Positions 8,514 to 19,029 of a DNA stretch of 64,000 nt are shown in pieces. A program made the position numbers and the translations under genes. Source of the DNA: Gammaproteobacteria bacterium. Lineage in GTDB: Bacteria > Pseudomonadota > Gammaproteobacteria > Chromatiales > Chromatiaceae. The first letter of the stretch is position 1. Every line of letters starts with the position of its first letter. Location of the stretch: NCBI GenBank assembly GCA_011390365.1, contig JAABSM010000006.1, positions 1 to 64,000 on the forward strand. Reading direction: 5' to 3'. The notes under the pieces were generated by a model, which was given only the letters and a program-made list of their open reading frames with translations, made no database searches and was not told the DNA's origin.

Positions 8514-10535
8514 ATGTCCGATTCATCACAAGCCAAGGATTTCCAACTCGTCTCCCAGTTCGAGCCCGCCGGCGATCAGCCCGCCGCCATCCGCGGCCTG
8601 CTCGAAGGGCTGAACGACGGCGAGATGGCGATGACGCTGCTGGGGGTGACCGGCTCGGGCAAGACCTTCACCGTCGCCAACGTGGTGCAGGAGTTGCAGC
8701 GCCCTACCCTGGTCTTCGTCCACAACAAGACCCTGGCGGCCCAGCTCTACGGCGAGTTCAAGGAGTTCTTCCCCCACAACGCGGTGGAATACTTCGTCTC
8801 CTACTACGACTATTACCAGCCCGAGGCCTATGTGCCCGCCTCCGACACCTTCATCGAGAAGGACGCCTCGGTCAACGACCACATCGAGCAGATGCGCCTC
8901 TCCGCCACCAAGGCGCTGATGGAACGGCGGGACGTGATCATCGTCGCCACCGTCTCCTGCATCTACGGCCTAGGCGACGTGCGCTCCTACATGAAGATGC
9001 TGCTCCATCTCACCCGGGGCGACATGATCGACCAACGCTCGATCCTGCGCCGGCTGTCGGAGCTGCAATACACCCGCAACGAGGTGGAGCTGCACCGCGG
9101 CACCTTCAGGGTGCGTGGCGAGCTGATCGACATCTACCCGGCGGAGGCCGAAGGCGAGGCGCTGCGGGTGGAGCTGTTCGACGACGAGGTGGAGAATCTG
9201 ACCCTGTTCGACCCCCTCACCGGCGAGGTGCTAAAAAAGGTCCCGCGCTTCACCATCTACCCCAAGACCCACTATGTCACCCCTCGCGAGACCATCCTCG
9301 ACGCCGTCGATCAGATCAAGGAGGAGCTGCGAGATCGCCTGGAGTTCCTGCGCAACGCCGGCAAGCTGGTGGAGGAGCAACGTCTCTCCCAGCGCACCCG
9401 TCACGACATCGAGATGATGCTGGAGCTGGGTTACTGCCAGGGCATCGAGAACTACTCCCGCTACCTCTCCGGGCGCGCCCAGGGCGAAGCCCCGCCGACC
9501 CTGTTCGACTATATCCCGGACGACGCCCTGCTGGTGATCGACGAGAGCCACGTCTCGGTGCCCCAGGTCGGCGGCATGTACAAGGGCGACCGCTCGCGCA
9601 AGGAGACCCTGGTGGAGTACGGCTTCCGCCTCCCCTCGGCGCTGGATAATCGTCCATTAAGATTCGAGGAGTTCGAGGAGCGCTCGCCGCAGACCATCTA
9701 CGTCTCGGCCACCCCCCGCCCCTACGAGCTGGAACGCTCCGGCGGCATCATCGAGCAGGTGGTCAGGCCGACGGGACTGATCGACCCCGAAGTGGAGGTG
9801 CGTCCGGTGGCCACCCAGGTGGACGACGTCCTCTCCGAGATCCACCTGCGGGTGGCCGAGAACGAACGGGTGCTGATCACCACCCTCACCAAGCGGATGG
9901 CCGAGGACCTCACCGACTACCTCAACGACCACGGCATCAAGGTACGCTACCTCCACTCCGACATCGACACCGTCGAACGGGTGGAGATCATCCGGGATTT
10001 GAGGCTGGGCGAATTCGACGTGCTGGTAGGCATTAACCTGCTGCGCGAAGGGCTCGACATGCCCGAGGTCTCGCTGGTGGCGATCCTTGACGCCGACAAA
10101 GAGGGCTTCCTGCGCTCCGAAGGCTCCCTGATCCAGACCATCGGCCGCGCCGCCCGCAACGCCCACGGCAAGGCGATCCTCTACGGCGACAAGATCACCA
10201 ACTCCATGCGCCGCGCCATTGACGAAACCAACCGTCGCCGCGAAAAGCAGATCGCCTTCAACGCAGCCAACGGCATCACCCCCCAGACCGTGATCAAGAA
10301 GATCCACGACATCATGGAAGGCGCCTACCCCGGCGGCCCGGTACCGCCCGAGGTCTACGCCAAGGTCGCGGAAGAGGAGCTGGAATACGCCAGGCTCAAT
10401 CCCCAGCAGATGGCGAAGAAGGTCAAGGAGCTGGAGAAGACCATGTACAAGCACGCCAAGAACCTGGAGTTCGAAGAGGCGGCGAAGGTGCGGGATCAGA
10501 TCAAGCAGCTGCGGGAGCGGGGGGTGTTAGCTTGA
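8514..10535 (+). CDS. uvrB: Excinuclease ABC subunit B
   Basis: A 673-residue nucleotide-excision-repair helicase-like subunit that receives damaged DNA from UvrA and recruits UvrC. Helicase motifs appear in order: Walker A GVTGSGKT near residue 43, the damage-probing beta-hairpin region ([18 protein letters not shown]), VIDESH, and the C-terminal helicase motif QTIGRAARN. The UVR domain that contacts UvrC is at the very end ([18 protein letters not shown]). Length equals the E. coli protein. It is monocistronic; a 100-bp MITE-like element follows 48 bases after the stop. Confidence 0.97.
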   Translation: MSDSSQAKDFQLVSQFEPAGDQPAAIRGLLEGLNDGEMAMTLLGVTGSGKTFTVANVVQELQRPTLVFVHNKTLAAQLYGEFKEFFPHNAVEYFVSYYDYYQPEAYVPASDTFIEKDASVNDHIEQMRLSATKALMERRDVIIVATVSCIYGLGDVRSYMKMLLHLTRGDMIDQRSILRRLSELQYTRNEVELHRGTFRVRGELIDIYPAEAEGEALRVELFDDEVENLTLFDPLTGEVLKKVPRFTIYPKTHYVTPRETILDAVDQIKEELRDRLEFLRNAGKLVEEQRLSQRTRHDIEMMLELGYCQGIENYSRYLSGRAQGEAPPTLFDYIPDDALLVIDESHVSVPQVGGMYKGDRSRKETLVEYGFRLPSALDNRPLRFEEFEERSPQTIYVSATPRPYELERSGGIIEQVVRPTGLIDPEVEVRPVATQVDDVLSEIHLRVAENERVLITTLTKRMAEDLTDYLNDHGIKVRYLHSDIDTVERVEIIRDLRLGEFDVLVGINLLREGLDMPEVSLVAILDADKEGFLRSEGSLIQTIGRAARNAHGKAILYGDKITNSMRRAIDETNRRREKQIAFNAANGITPQTVIKKIHDIMEGAYPGGPVPPEVYAKVAEEELEYARLNPQQMAKKVKELEKTMYKHAKNLEFEEAAKVRDQIKQLRERGVLA

Positions 10536-10583
10536 GATGGGGGTAATGGGTAACGTCTCGCCATATTTCCGTCGCCGCCGTCT

Positions 10584-10683
10584 CTAGTGCAGCACCCGAC
10601 AAGTGACTATGAATCATGCGGGGCATATAGTATCGATTTTTATATCAATAGCGTTATTGATTATTTAGCGGGTGCTGCACTAG
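10584..10683. mobile_element. MITE-like element, family 1, copy 1 (100 bp)
   Basis: Exactly 100 bases bounded by inverted repeats: CTAGTGCAGCACCCGACAA at the left, and at the right the complement of CTAGTGCAGCACCCGCTAA. The interior is AT-rich, in contrast to the GC-rich surroundings. A second 100-bp copy in the same orientation lies at 18749-18848, about 88 percent identical by hand count. Both sit just downstream of genes. There is no coding capacity. Confidence 0.8.
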
Positions 10684-10902
10684 CCACCCCCCAAAGCGTT
10701 CGCATTCCCCCTCTTGGTTCAGATCGCGCCTCGCCTCGCCGGCGGCTGCCATTTGCGAGATGCCGGGAGATATCCCGCCGCCGCCAAAAGCGTCGTTCCT
10801 CCAGAACGAAGGGCAACGAGGCAGGGTCGGCTTACCCCATGGGTTTTCCAGGCATTACCAACCGCTCTAATGCTCTCCCGGATTTTGATCAGCGCTTTGC
10901 GA

Positions 10903-13203
10903 TCACGTCCCGGAGGCGCCCTGGATCATGAAATTCTGCCGCGATTCGTCCCAGATCAGGCCGGTCTGCTGGTTGGGCGCGGGGAATTCGGGCAGGATCA
11001 GCTCCGCCTCCAGGCCGCGCATGAAGGCGTCGCCGAGGGTGGTAACGAAGAAGGCGGCGCGGTCGACCTCGACGCCGTCGGCGAGGATGCGCAGCCAGTG
11101 TTCGCCCTGGCCGAGCAGGTTCATGTTATAGAGGACGCCGAAGCCGTTGTCGGTATCGCCGCAGACGCCCTGGGTGTCGCCGCGCGGGGTGCCGTAGGCG
11201 GCTTGCAGGCGGCGCTTGCCGTCGATATCGATCTCCACCTTTTCGGCGTCGCAGACCCAGCCCGAGATGACGCTAATGCCGCTCTGATAGGATGGGTGGG
11301 CGGGATTTTCCAGATTGCCCCTTGGCGCATTCGCTGGGGCCTCCCCCCAGGGCGCCTCTGAAGGCTCGAAGTCGACGCCGCCGATGGCGAAGTTCTGCTG
11401 GCTCTCCTGCCAGGTGAGGGAGAGGGTATCGCCATGGAACGGGAAGTTTTCGACCTGATAATTTCCAGACAGACCGCGAATGAACGGCTCGCCGAAGGTG
11501 GTGACGTCGAACTTGGCGGCGTCAAACTCGCGTCCGTCGATCAGCGCGCGGACCCGATGCTCGCCGTCGCCAAGCAGATTGAAGTTGTAGAGCAGCCCGA
11601 AACCATTGTCGGTATCGCCGCAAGCGGCCTGGGTATCCTTGCGCGGCGTGCCGCTGGCGGCCTTGAGGTATTTCGCGCCATCCAGTTCGATCTCGACCTC
11701 GTCGCCGCAGAACCAGCCGGAGATCACGCCGATGCCGCTCTGATGGGACCAGACCCCGGGGTTTTCCAGGTTGCCTGTTTGCTCGCTGTGGCAGGCGGTG
11801 CCGGCGAAAGGCAGCCCCTTTGGCAGGATGCTGACCTTGGTAGTGTAGTATTGATTGAGATCAAACAGGCCGCCGTAGTCGTCCTGGTCATAGCGCAGCT
11901 CCACCGCATAGGCGATAAAGCCCTGCGCCGGGACCTCCACCTGGCCGCTATAGACCCCTTCCGCCTCCCTGGTCAGACGGCTGTGGGTCCAGGCCTCGCC
12001 GATCGCCTCCAGGCGAAAGTCCCGGGCCTGCGGATTGACCGCCTGCCACAACAACACGTTGTCCGGGGTGCGTCCGTTGGTGATCTCCAGGCGTATCGTG
12101 CCGTTGTCGTCGGTCTGATAGTCGAAGGCGGGGGAGTTCCTGCCGCGATTGACGTCGTCCACCCACAGCAGGCCGGAGATCAGGGTCTGCTCCAGTTCCG
12201 CGGTGCTGCCATGGCGATGGTCGGTATTGAAGGTATTGCGCAGATACTTGGGTTCCGGCAGATCGTCGTAGTAGAGGTCCGCCGAATCGGAGACGAAGAA
12301 CTGGTCGCCGGCGGAGTTGATCAGCAGCTTGGGCATGGTATAGCGATCCCGGTAGTAGTAGGGGTCGATCATGCGTTGCAGCTCCATGCCGCGTGTCGAC
12401 TGAAGACGACAGCCGAAATCGTAGGCGATGTAGTCATCCACCGCCGGGGCGTAGAAGCCATAGGAGCCCCAGTGGTGGTTGAACTGATCCTTGAGCTTGA
12501 GGATGTCGATGGAGATGGGCATGATCGCCTTGATCCGCTCATCCACGGCCGCCGTCAGCCAGGTAGCCCAGCCCCGCTTGGAGGCGCCCAGCAGGATGAA
12601 GTCGTCGATACGCCTGCCCTTGGTGGTGAGAAGGTAATCCTGGAGGGCGTCCATGGCGCGCACCACCGACTTGGTCATGGCGAGATGGACCGGCCAGGTC
12701 TCGTCCCCGGTCTCCATGTACTTGTTCATGCTGTAGGCGAGGATCTCGTCTTCTCGACGCGGGTTGTCCTCCTCGTCGGCGAAGCGCAACGGCTGATTGG
12801 GGACTTGGCGCACAATCGCCACCACCGCGCCCAGGGCGTTGGCGATGGCGCCGACCAGGTCCTCGCCGCGGCGAATGGGGGTCTGCTCGTTGACGCCGCC
12901 ATCGACGAGCAGGACTACGGTATTCTTGGCGTGGGAACGCAGGATATCGGGGATGGTGACGATCAGCTCGTGCTCCCACACGCTACGATCCACCTCGTTC
13001 TCGTCCCGCCACTGTTGGGAGATCAGGCGCAGAAAATAGGTCTTGTAGAACCACTCCTTGTCGGAGCCGACCTGCTCCCAGAAGTAGTGGTCATCGGGCG
13101 TGGCGACATAACGATCAAGTGCCGTCTCCTCGGCGACGGCGCCTCCCAAGGTCAGCCAGATCGCGATTCCCGTTATCACGCTTGTTGAAAATCGATTAAA
13201 CAT
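10903..13203 (-). CDS. PhoPQ-activated pathogenicity-related (PqaA-like) secreted protein with duplicated C-terminal module
   Basis: I chose the ATG at 13203 (766 residues): it begins a clear signal peptide (MFNRFSTSVITGIAIWL, cleavage after AVA) and follows an 'aagg' site; a start at 13248 adds 15 residues. Residues about 25-450 match the PhoPQ-related family, an alpha/beta-hydrolase-like fold, with the nucleophile-elbow-like GASKRGW near residue 208, SAGDQFF and TDHRHGS. Two tandem modules follow, starting NLENPGVWSHQSGIGVISGW (about 478) and NLENPAHPSYQSGISVISGW (about 630). Each has a Cys pair and CGDTDNGFG, and ends with VTT.G..F.RGL. Substrate unknown. Confidence 0.85.
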   Translation of the reverse strand: MFNRFSTSVITGIAIWLTLGGAVAEETALDRYVATPDDHYFWEQVGSDKEWFYKTYFLRLISQQWRDENEVDRSVWEHELIVTIPDILRSHAKNTVVLLVDGGVNEQTPIRRGEDLVGAIANALGAVVAIVRQVPNQPLRFADEEDNPRREDEILAYSMNKYMETGDETWPVHLAMTKSVVRAMDALQDYLLTTKGRRIDDFILLGASKRGWATWLTAAVDERIKAIMPISIDILKLKDQFNHHWGSYGFYAPAVDDYIAYDFGCRLQSTRGMELQRMIDPYYYRDRYTMPKLLINSAGDQFFVSDSADLYYDDLPEPKYLRNTFNTDHRHGSTAELEQTLISGLLWVDDVNRGRNSPAFDYQTDDNGTIRLEITNGRTPDNVLLWQAVNPQARDFRLEAIGEAWTHSRLTREAEGVYSGQVEVPAQGFIAYAVELRYDQDDYGGLFDLNQYYTTKVSILPKGLPFAGTACHSEQTGNLENPGVWSHQSGIGVISGWFCGDEVEIELDGAKYLKAASGTPRKDTQAACGDTDNGFGLLYNFNLLGDGEHRVRALIDGREFDAAKFDVTTFGEPFIRGLSGNYQVENFPFHGDTLSLTWQESQQNFAIGGVDFEPSEAPWGEAPANAPRGNLENPAHPSYQSGISVISGWVCDAEKVEIDIDGKRRLQAAYGTPRGDTQGVCGDTDNGFGVLYNMNLLGQGEHWLRILADGVEVDRAAFFVTTLGDAFMRGLEAELILPEFPAPNQQTGLIWDESRQNFMIQGASGT

Positions 13204-13438
13204 CTTGATACCTTCAGTCGATAGCGGAGACGGAGAGACCCATCTCACCCTGCTGCGTACATGCTATTCCTGACCCAGCCGCATATTTGCGGAGGTCCGT
13301 GGAAACTTTGCGACCGGCACACCCTTTTCCCCTTGTCGCCGGTCGTTTGCAACCTATAATAGTGCGCCTTGAGCAAGGGCCAGGCAGTATTCCGTCCGCT
13401 CGTCAATTTGCTAACCGAATCCGGATCTACTGCACCTT

Positions 13439-14203
13439 ATGAATCTGCGACATAACCTTGCAAGCGCCCCCCTCGGAACCCTGGTCTGGGCCATCGCCGG
13501 CATCCTCTTCGGCGGCATCTTCGCCACCGCATCCGATACCTTCACGATCCTGCTGGAGAGCCGCTCCCTCGCCCTGCCCCTCGCCTGCGCACTGGCCGGC
13601 ATGTTCACCGCCGCCTGCTTCGGCTCGCTGCGCTCCGCCACTCTGGGGATCATGACCGGCGTCCTCTCCGGCCTTGGTTACCTTGCCTTCGCCGATGCCG
13701 CCACCAATCCCCTGCCCTTTCTGGCGGGCGCCGCACTGTTCGCCATCTTTCTCGCCAACATCATGCCCCAGGATGTCGCCATCACCCACCCGCTGGGCCA
13801 GTCCCTCTCCGGGGCCATCGCCGGGATCATCGGCGGGATGCTGATGCTGATCCTGCTCGGATCCCAACCGACGCTATCCATGACCTGGCAGGGAGCAGCG
13901 GCGGTGGCGCTGGTTGGCGTGCTCTACGTGGCGATCAGTCGCCTGGTCCTCAAACTCTGTACCGACCGCCTCTCCCGCATCAGTGGACCGCTGATTTCCG
14001 GTTTGGTTGCGGCGACCACCTCCGCCGCCATCTGGCTGCTGATCCGCACCGCCCCCGCCATCGACGGCAGCGTCGCCTCCCCGGCCTACGCTGGTGTATT
14101 CGCCAGCGTCCCGGAGAGCGCGCTGGGGGCGATGATCGGCGGCGCCATCGGCGGCGCGCTGTTCAGCCTGCTGGGCATTCGCGCAGGGGATTACACATTG
14201 TAG
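13439..14203 (+). CDS. Polytopic membrane protein of unknown function
   Basis: A 254-residue very hydrophobic protein with about seven or eight predicted membrane segments rich in Gly and Ala (for example GTLVWAIAGILFGGIF and AMIGGAIGGALFSLLG). I recognise no family and see no catalytic motif. It begins about 235 bases from the divergent PqaA-like gene and ends 47 bases before the convergent YeaQ-like gene. Confidence 0.6.
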   Translation: MNLRHNLASAPLGTLVWAIAGILFGGIFATASDTFTILLESRSLALPLACALAGMFTAACFGSLRSATLGIMTGVLSGLGYLAFADAATNPLPFLAGAALFAIFLANIMPQDVAITHPLGQSLSGAIAGIIGGMLMLILLGSQPTLSMTWQGAAAVALVGVLYVAISRLVLKLCTDRLSRISGPLISGLVAATTSAAIWLLIRTAPAIDGSVASPAYAGVFASVPESALGAMIGGAIGGALFSLLGIRAGDYTL

Positions 14204-14250
14204 GAATCAAGGATTGGCGGTCCGTGAAGGCGCGCCCCCCTCGGCGCTGG

Positions 14251-14496
14251 TCACTTCCCCTTCTTTACCGCACCCGCGACATAGAGCAGGATCACCGCGC
14301 CAATGGTCGCCATGATGATTGAACCGATGAAACCGCCGGCGTTCACCCCCACCACTCGAAAAAGAAAGCCGCCGATAAGGGCGCCGATAATCCCCACCAC
14401 GATATTGCCGACGAGGCCGAAGCCCTCGCCCTTGATGATCTTTCCCGCCAGCCAGCCGGCGATCAAGCCGACGATGAGAAACGCGATAATCCCCAT
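14251..14496 (-). CDS. GlsB/YeaQ/YmgE family membrane protein
   Basis: An 81-residue protein with three membrane helices and the Gly-rich pattern of the transglycosylase-associated (YeaQ/YmgE) family: LIAGWLAGKIIKG, then VGIIGALIGGF. Members are stress-responsive inner-membrane proteins of unclear biochemical role. The ATG at 14496 is preceded by an excellent ribosome site (aggagggaggag); the longer upstream extension lacks one and looks non-coding. Confidence 0.85.
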   Translation of the reverse strand: MGIIAFLIVGLIAGWLAGKIIKGEGFGLVGNIVVGIIGALIGGFLFRVVGVNAGGFIGSIIMATIGAVILLYVAGAVKKGK

Positions 14497-14695
14497 ATTT
14501 TCTCCTCCCTCCTGAACGTGTTCCGTTCCCTGAAGCCAGTGTATCCGCCGAACGCCGCCGAGCTCAAGCGACGCCGTCACCAAACGGTAAACCCGCTGGT
14601 CATTCGCCTTGCTCGTGGTAGATGTTTTCCTGGAGATCGCCTAAGGTTGTAAAGAAGGGGCCCTCGGTCTGGCGTACAGCGCTGGAACCGTACGA

Positions 14696-15055
14696 TTGGC
14701 CCTCGGACGCCAAGGCGTGTGCGCCATTGCCAGGGCAGCCACTGGGGCAGCTTCACCCTCGCCGCCTTCAACTCCATGCCGCCGGCGGGCGATCCGCTAC
14801 TGGACCGAGATCCTGAGCGAGCATCCCGACGATCTGACCTACCTGCTGCGCCGGGCGGAGAGCCACCTGCGACTCGGCAACCTGCGCCCGGGCACCGCGG
14901 GCATTCGGCGCTTCTCCACTTATCGGGGCCTCAAGGATAGCGGCCTGAGCAAGGCCAAGGCCCTGCAACCGGCCAAGATTGAACTATTGCAACAGAACGC
15001 CTTCGCCCACCCGGCGCTGTGGTGGCCGTTCATTCTGATCGGGAATTGGTTTTAG
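14696..15055 (+). pseudogene. Remnant of a CHAT-domain/TPR protein
   Basis: The open frame here ends with GLSKAKALQPAKIELLQQ, then AHPALWWPFILIGNWF and a stop. That pattern matches the last 40 residues of CHAT-domain proteases (usual form: KAEALRQAQ... HP.YWA.F.LIG.W). Before it lies a tetratricopeptide-like segment (RYWTEILSEHPDDLTYLLRR, ESHLRLGNL). The peptidase His and Cys region between the two is missing and other frames carry fragments, so this is a deleted, frameshifted remnant. The parts are recognisable; the ancestral protein's role cannot be said. Confidence 0.6.
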
Positions 15056-15065
15056 AGAGGGAGTA

Positions 15066-15153
15066 TGGTGCCCGGGGCCGGACTTGAACCGGCACGGTTG
15101 CAATAACCGGCGGATTTTAAGTCCGCTGCGTCTACCAATTTCGCCACCCGGGC
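15066..15153 (-). tRNA. tRNA-Leu (anticodon TAA)
   Basis: Minus-strand cloverleaf of 88 bases with a long variable arm typical of leucine tRNAs: acceptor GCCCGGG/CCCGGGC, anticodon stem GCGGA/TCCGC with loop CTTAAAA (anticodon TAA), T-arm GTTCAAGTC, and encoded CCA. It is the last of a Gly-Cys-Leu tRNA cluster read leftwards. Confidence 0.95.
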
Positions 15154-15187
15154 TTGCGTAACGCGAGGGGATGGACTTGGAGATGTA

Positions 15188-15261
15188 TGGAGGCTGAGCC
15201 CGGAATCGAACCGAGGTACACGGCTTTGCAGGCCGCTGCATAACCACTCTGCCACTCAGCC
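15188..15261 (-). tRNA. tRNA-Cys (anticodon GCA)
   Basis: Minus-strand cloverleaf of 74 bases: acceptor GGCTGAG/CTCAGCC, anticodon loop CTGCAAA (anticodon GCA), T-loop GTTCGATTC, encoded CCA. It lies between the Gly and Leu tRNA genes. Confidence 0.95.
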
Positions 15262-15310
15262 TTAGAGGGTTTGCCTTGCGCCGAAATCGTTCATCCGGTC
15301 TTGAAGGCAA

Positions 15311-15336
15311 AAACCCCGGCTTGTCGGCCGGGGTTT
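15311..15336 (-). terminator. Terminator-like hairpin between tRNA-Gly and tRNA-Cys
   Basis: Ten-base arms AAACCCCGGC and GCCGGGGTTT enclose a six-base loop. On the minus strand the hairpin is followed by a T-run (GGTTTTTGCC), the form of a rho-independent terminator, just after tRNA-Gly. It would separate tRNA-Gly from the Cys and Leu genes or attenuate read-through. Confidence 0.65.
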
Positions 15337-15344
15337 CTGGAAAT

Positions 15345-15420
15345 TGGAGCGGGAAACGAGATTCGAACTCGCGACCCCAACCTTGGCAAGGTTGTGCTCT
15401 ACCAACTGAGCTATTCCCGC
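15345..15420 (-). tRNA. tRNA-Gly (anticodon GCC)
   Basis: Minus-strand cloverleaf of 76 bases: acceptor GCGGGAA/TTCCCGC, D-arm TAGCTCAGTTGGTAGAGCA, anticodon stem CAACC/GGTTG with loop TTGCCAA (anticodon GCC), T-arm GTTCGAATC, encoded CCA. First gene of the Gly-Cys-Leu cluster. Confidence 0.95.
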
Positions 15421-15696
15421 GTCGTTTGGTGAGGCGGTATTATAGGGCGATTCGATTTACTGTCAACACTCGTGAAGCATTTTTTTCGTTTTTTCTCATC
15501 CCGAGATTTTGGCATCATAAGGTATGATTTGGTGAAACGGTCGCCGCACTGGGCCATCAGCCCCCTGAAGATGATCATCCGCTAATTCATGTCGCGAACA
15601 ATTGACAGCGGCCACGCCAGCCACTACAATTCCGCTTCTTTTTTCACGGCGTCCCTTGATACGCCGGTTCACAGCGTATTTTCGGAGAATTGGAAC

Positions 15697-16011
15697 ATGT
15701 ATGCCGTAATTCAGACCGGTGGCAAACAGTACCGAGTAGCCAAGGGCGACAAGCTGAAGGTCGAAAAGCTTACCGCCGAGGAAGGCCAGGATGTGGAGCT
15801 GGACAAGGTCCTGATGATCGCCGATGGCGAAAACATCACCGTCGGCGCCCCGTTCGTCGAGGGCGGCAAGGTGACCGCCACCGTCAAGGCCCACGGCCGC
15901 GGCAAAAAGGTCAAGATCATCAAGTTTCGTCGTCGCAAACACCACATGAAGCGTCAGGGCCACCGTCAGTGGTTCACCGAACTGGAGATCACCGGCATCA
16001 ACGCCGGCTAA
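15697..16011 (+). CDS. rplU: 50S ribosomal protein L21
   Basis: A 104-residue large-subunit ribosomal protein. It opens [19 protein letters not shown] and contains [20 protein letters not shown], both diagnostic of L21. The ATG at 15697 follows a 'cggaga' ribosome site; a longer in-frame extension to 15589 lacks support. It is first in the conserved order rplU-rpmA-obgE-proB, with rpmA 24 bases downstream. Confidence 0.97.
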   Translation: MYAVIQTGGKQYRVAKGDKLKVEKLTAEEGQDVELDKVLMIADGENITVGAPFVEGGKVTATVKAHGRGKKVKIIKFRRRKHHMKRQGHRQWFTELEITGINAG

Positions 16012-16035
16012 GCGAGATTACAGGAGAGATTCAGC

Positions 16036-16293
16036 ATGGCTCATAAAAAGGCAGGCGGCAGCACACGCAACGGTCGCGATTCAGAATCAAAACGCCTTGG
16101 CGTCAAGGTTTTCGGCGGCCAGCAGATCAACGCCGGCGGCATCATCATCCGTCAGCGCGGCACCCGCTTCCACAAGGGTGACAACGTCGGCATCGGCAAG
16201 GACCACACCCTTTTCGCCACCGCCAACGGCACCGTGAAATTCCAGATCAAGGGCCCCAACAAGCGCAAGTTCGTCAGCGTCGTCCCAGCCTGA
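16036..16293 (+). CDS. rpmA: 50S ribosomal protein L27
   Basis: An 85-residue ribosomal protein placed next to the peptidyl-transferase centre. The start [20 protein letters not shown] is the classic L27 N-terminus. A ribosome site 'caggaga' precedes the ATG. Co-transcribed with rplU; a terminator-like hairpin follows at 16313-16348. Confidence 0.97.
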   Translation: MAHKKAGGSTRNGRDSESKRLGVKVFGGQQINAGGIIIRQRGTRFHKGDNVGIGKDHTLFATANGTVKFQIKGPNKRKFVSVVPA

Positions 16294-16312
16294 CCCGCCG
16301 CCCGTGCGGCGT

Positions 16313-16348
16313 CGCAAAAGGCCTCGTCCCATGGCGGGGCTTTTTGCG
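16313..16348 (+). terminator. Rho-independent terminator after rpmA
   Basis: CGCAAAAGGCCTCG pairs with CGGGGCTTTTTGCG across a short loop (two G-U type mismatches), with the T-run inside the right arm. It lies 20 bases after the rpmA stop, so obgE probably has its own promoter in the following 135 bases or depends on read-through. Confidence 0.7.
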
Positions 16349-16375
16349 TTGTGGACCAAAGCCCGCCCTTGTTGA

Positions 16376-17593
<1,218 letters not shown>

Positions 17594-17594
17594 C

Positions 17595-18746
17595 ATGTTC
17601 ACACGCAGTGATATCCCGCGCTGCCGTCGCTGGGTCGTCAAGATCGGCAGCGCCATGCTCACCGCCGACGGCCAGGGCGTCAGCCGCGCCCGAGTCTCGC
17701 CCTGGGCGGAACAGATGGCCGCCCATATCCAGGGCGGCGGCGAGCTGGTGTTGGTCTCCTCCGGCGCGGTAGCCGAGGGGATGGCGCGCCTGGGACTCAA
17801 AAAGCGCCCCAACAGCCTGCACGAATTGCAGGCGCTGGCCGCCATCGGCCAGATGGGACTGGTGCGCGCCTACGAGGCCTGCTTCATCAAGCGCGACCTC
17901 CACGCCGCCCAGATCCTGCTCTCCCGGGACGACCTGACCAATCGGGAGCGCTACCTCAACGCCCGCAGCACCCTGCGCACCCTGATGGACTGGAAGGTGG
18001 TGCCGGTGATCAACGAAAACGACACGGTGGCGACCGAGGAGCTGCGCTTCGGCGACAACGACACCCTCTCGGCACTGGTCGCCAACCTGATCAGCGCCGA
18101 CCTGCTGATCCTGCTCACCGACCAGAAAGGGCTCTATGAGAGCGACCCCCGTTTTAACCCCGACGCCCAACTGATCAGCCACGCCGATGCGGAAGACCCG
18201 CACCTGGAGCGCATCGCCGGCGGCAGCGTTGGCGGCCTGGGACGGGGCGGCATGGCAACCAAGATCAAGGCGGCGCAACTGGCGGCCCGCTCCGGCACCG
18301 CCACCGTCATCGCCTGGGGCGGCGATGAGGATGTCCTCAAACGTGTCGGCGCCGGCGAAGAGATCGGCACATTGCTGACCCCATCCCAGGAGCCCCAGAC
18401 CGCCCGCAAGCGCTGGCTCGCCGGCCACCTGGGGGCGAAGGGGAGCATCATCCTCGACGCCGGCGCGGTGCGCGGCCTGCTGGAGCAGGGGCGCTCGCTG
18501 CTCGCGGTCGGCGTCCAGCGGGTCGAGGGCCGCTTCGCCCGCGGCGACGTGGTCTCCTGCCGCGACGAGGAGGGGCGCGAGATCGCCCGCGGCCTGATCA
18601 ACTACGACCACCAGGAGACCGACCTCATCAAGGGCATGCCGACCCGACGCTTCGCGGAGATCCTCGGCTATCTCGACGAGGAGGAGCTGATCCACCGCGA
18701 CAACCTGGCGATCACCCTGGGGCGGCGTTATGATGCGCCATCCTGA
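17595..18746 (+). CDS. proB: Glutamate 5-kinase
   Basis: A 383-residue enzyme that phosphorylates glutamate in the first committed step of proline synthesis. It has an N-terminal amino-acid-kinase domain (RRWVVKIGSAMLT, LVSSGAVAEGMARLG, NENDTVATEELRFGDND, GTGGMATK-like GRGGMATKIKAAQLA) and a C-terminal PUA domain (about 280-383). The ATG at 17595 is almost contiguous with obgE, so the two are translationally close. proA is not adjacent. A 100-bp MITE-like element starts two bases after the stop. Confidence 0.96.
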   Translation: MFTRSDIPRCRRWVVKIGSAMLTADGQGVSRARVSPWAEQMAAHIQGGGELVLVSSGAVAEGMARLGLKKRPNSLHELQALAAIGQMGLVRAYEACFIKRDLHAAQILLSRDDLTNRERYLNARSTLRTLMDWKVVPVINENDTVATEELRFGDNDTLSALVANLISADLLILLTDQKGLYESDPRFNPDAQLISHADAEDPHLERIAGGSVGGLGRGGMATKIKAAQLAARSGTATVIAWGGDEDVLKRVGAGEEIGTLLTPSQEPQTARKRWLAGHLGAKGSIILDAGAVRGLLEQGRSLLAVGVQRVEGRFARGDVVSCRDEEGREIARGLINYDHQETDLIKGMPTRRFAEILGYLDEEELIHRDNLAITLGRRYDAPS

Positions 18747-18748
18747 CG

Positions 18749-18848
18749 CTAGTGCGGCACCCGCCAAGCGACCATGAATAATGCGGGGCATAGGGTATTG
18801 ATTTTTATATAAATAGTGTTATTGCTTATTTGGCGGGTGCTGCACTAG
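18749..18848. mobile_element. MITE-like element, family 1, copy 2 (100 bp)
   Basis: Second copy of the family seen at 10584-10683, same length and orientation, about 88 of 100 bases identical. Terminal inverted repeats CTAGTGCGGCACCCGCCAA and the complement of CTAGTGCAGCACCCGCCAA differ at one base. Its edge is two bases from the proB stop codon, so proB transcripts may end in this hairpin. Confidence 0.8.
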
Positions 18849-19029
18849 CTCCTGTTTCGGCGGTGGAAGCCGCGGAGATACCCGACAAGCTGAGCTTTAT
18901 AACCCATAGCTCATTGACGATACGCCGTGCGCCCCGCGGCTCTGAGGTCAGCACCCCTTGCCGCTTGATACCGCCCCAAGACCCCCCATGTAACGGGATT
19001 TGCTCCCCTACAGACCCAACGGACCCGAC

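Noticed and set aside
11434-13188. 584-codon plus-strand frame opposite the PqaA-like gene
   Set aside because: Shadow frame. The minus-strand protein has a signal peptide, hydrolase motifs and internal repeats; the plus frame has none.
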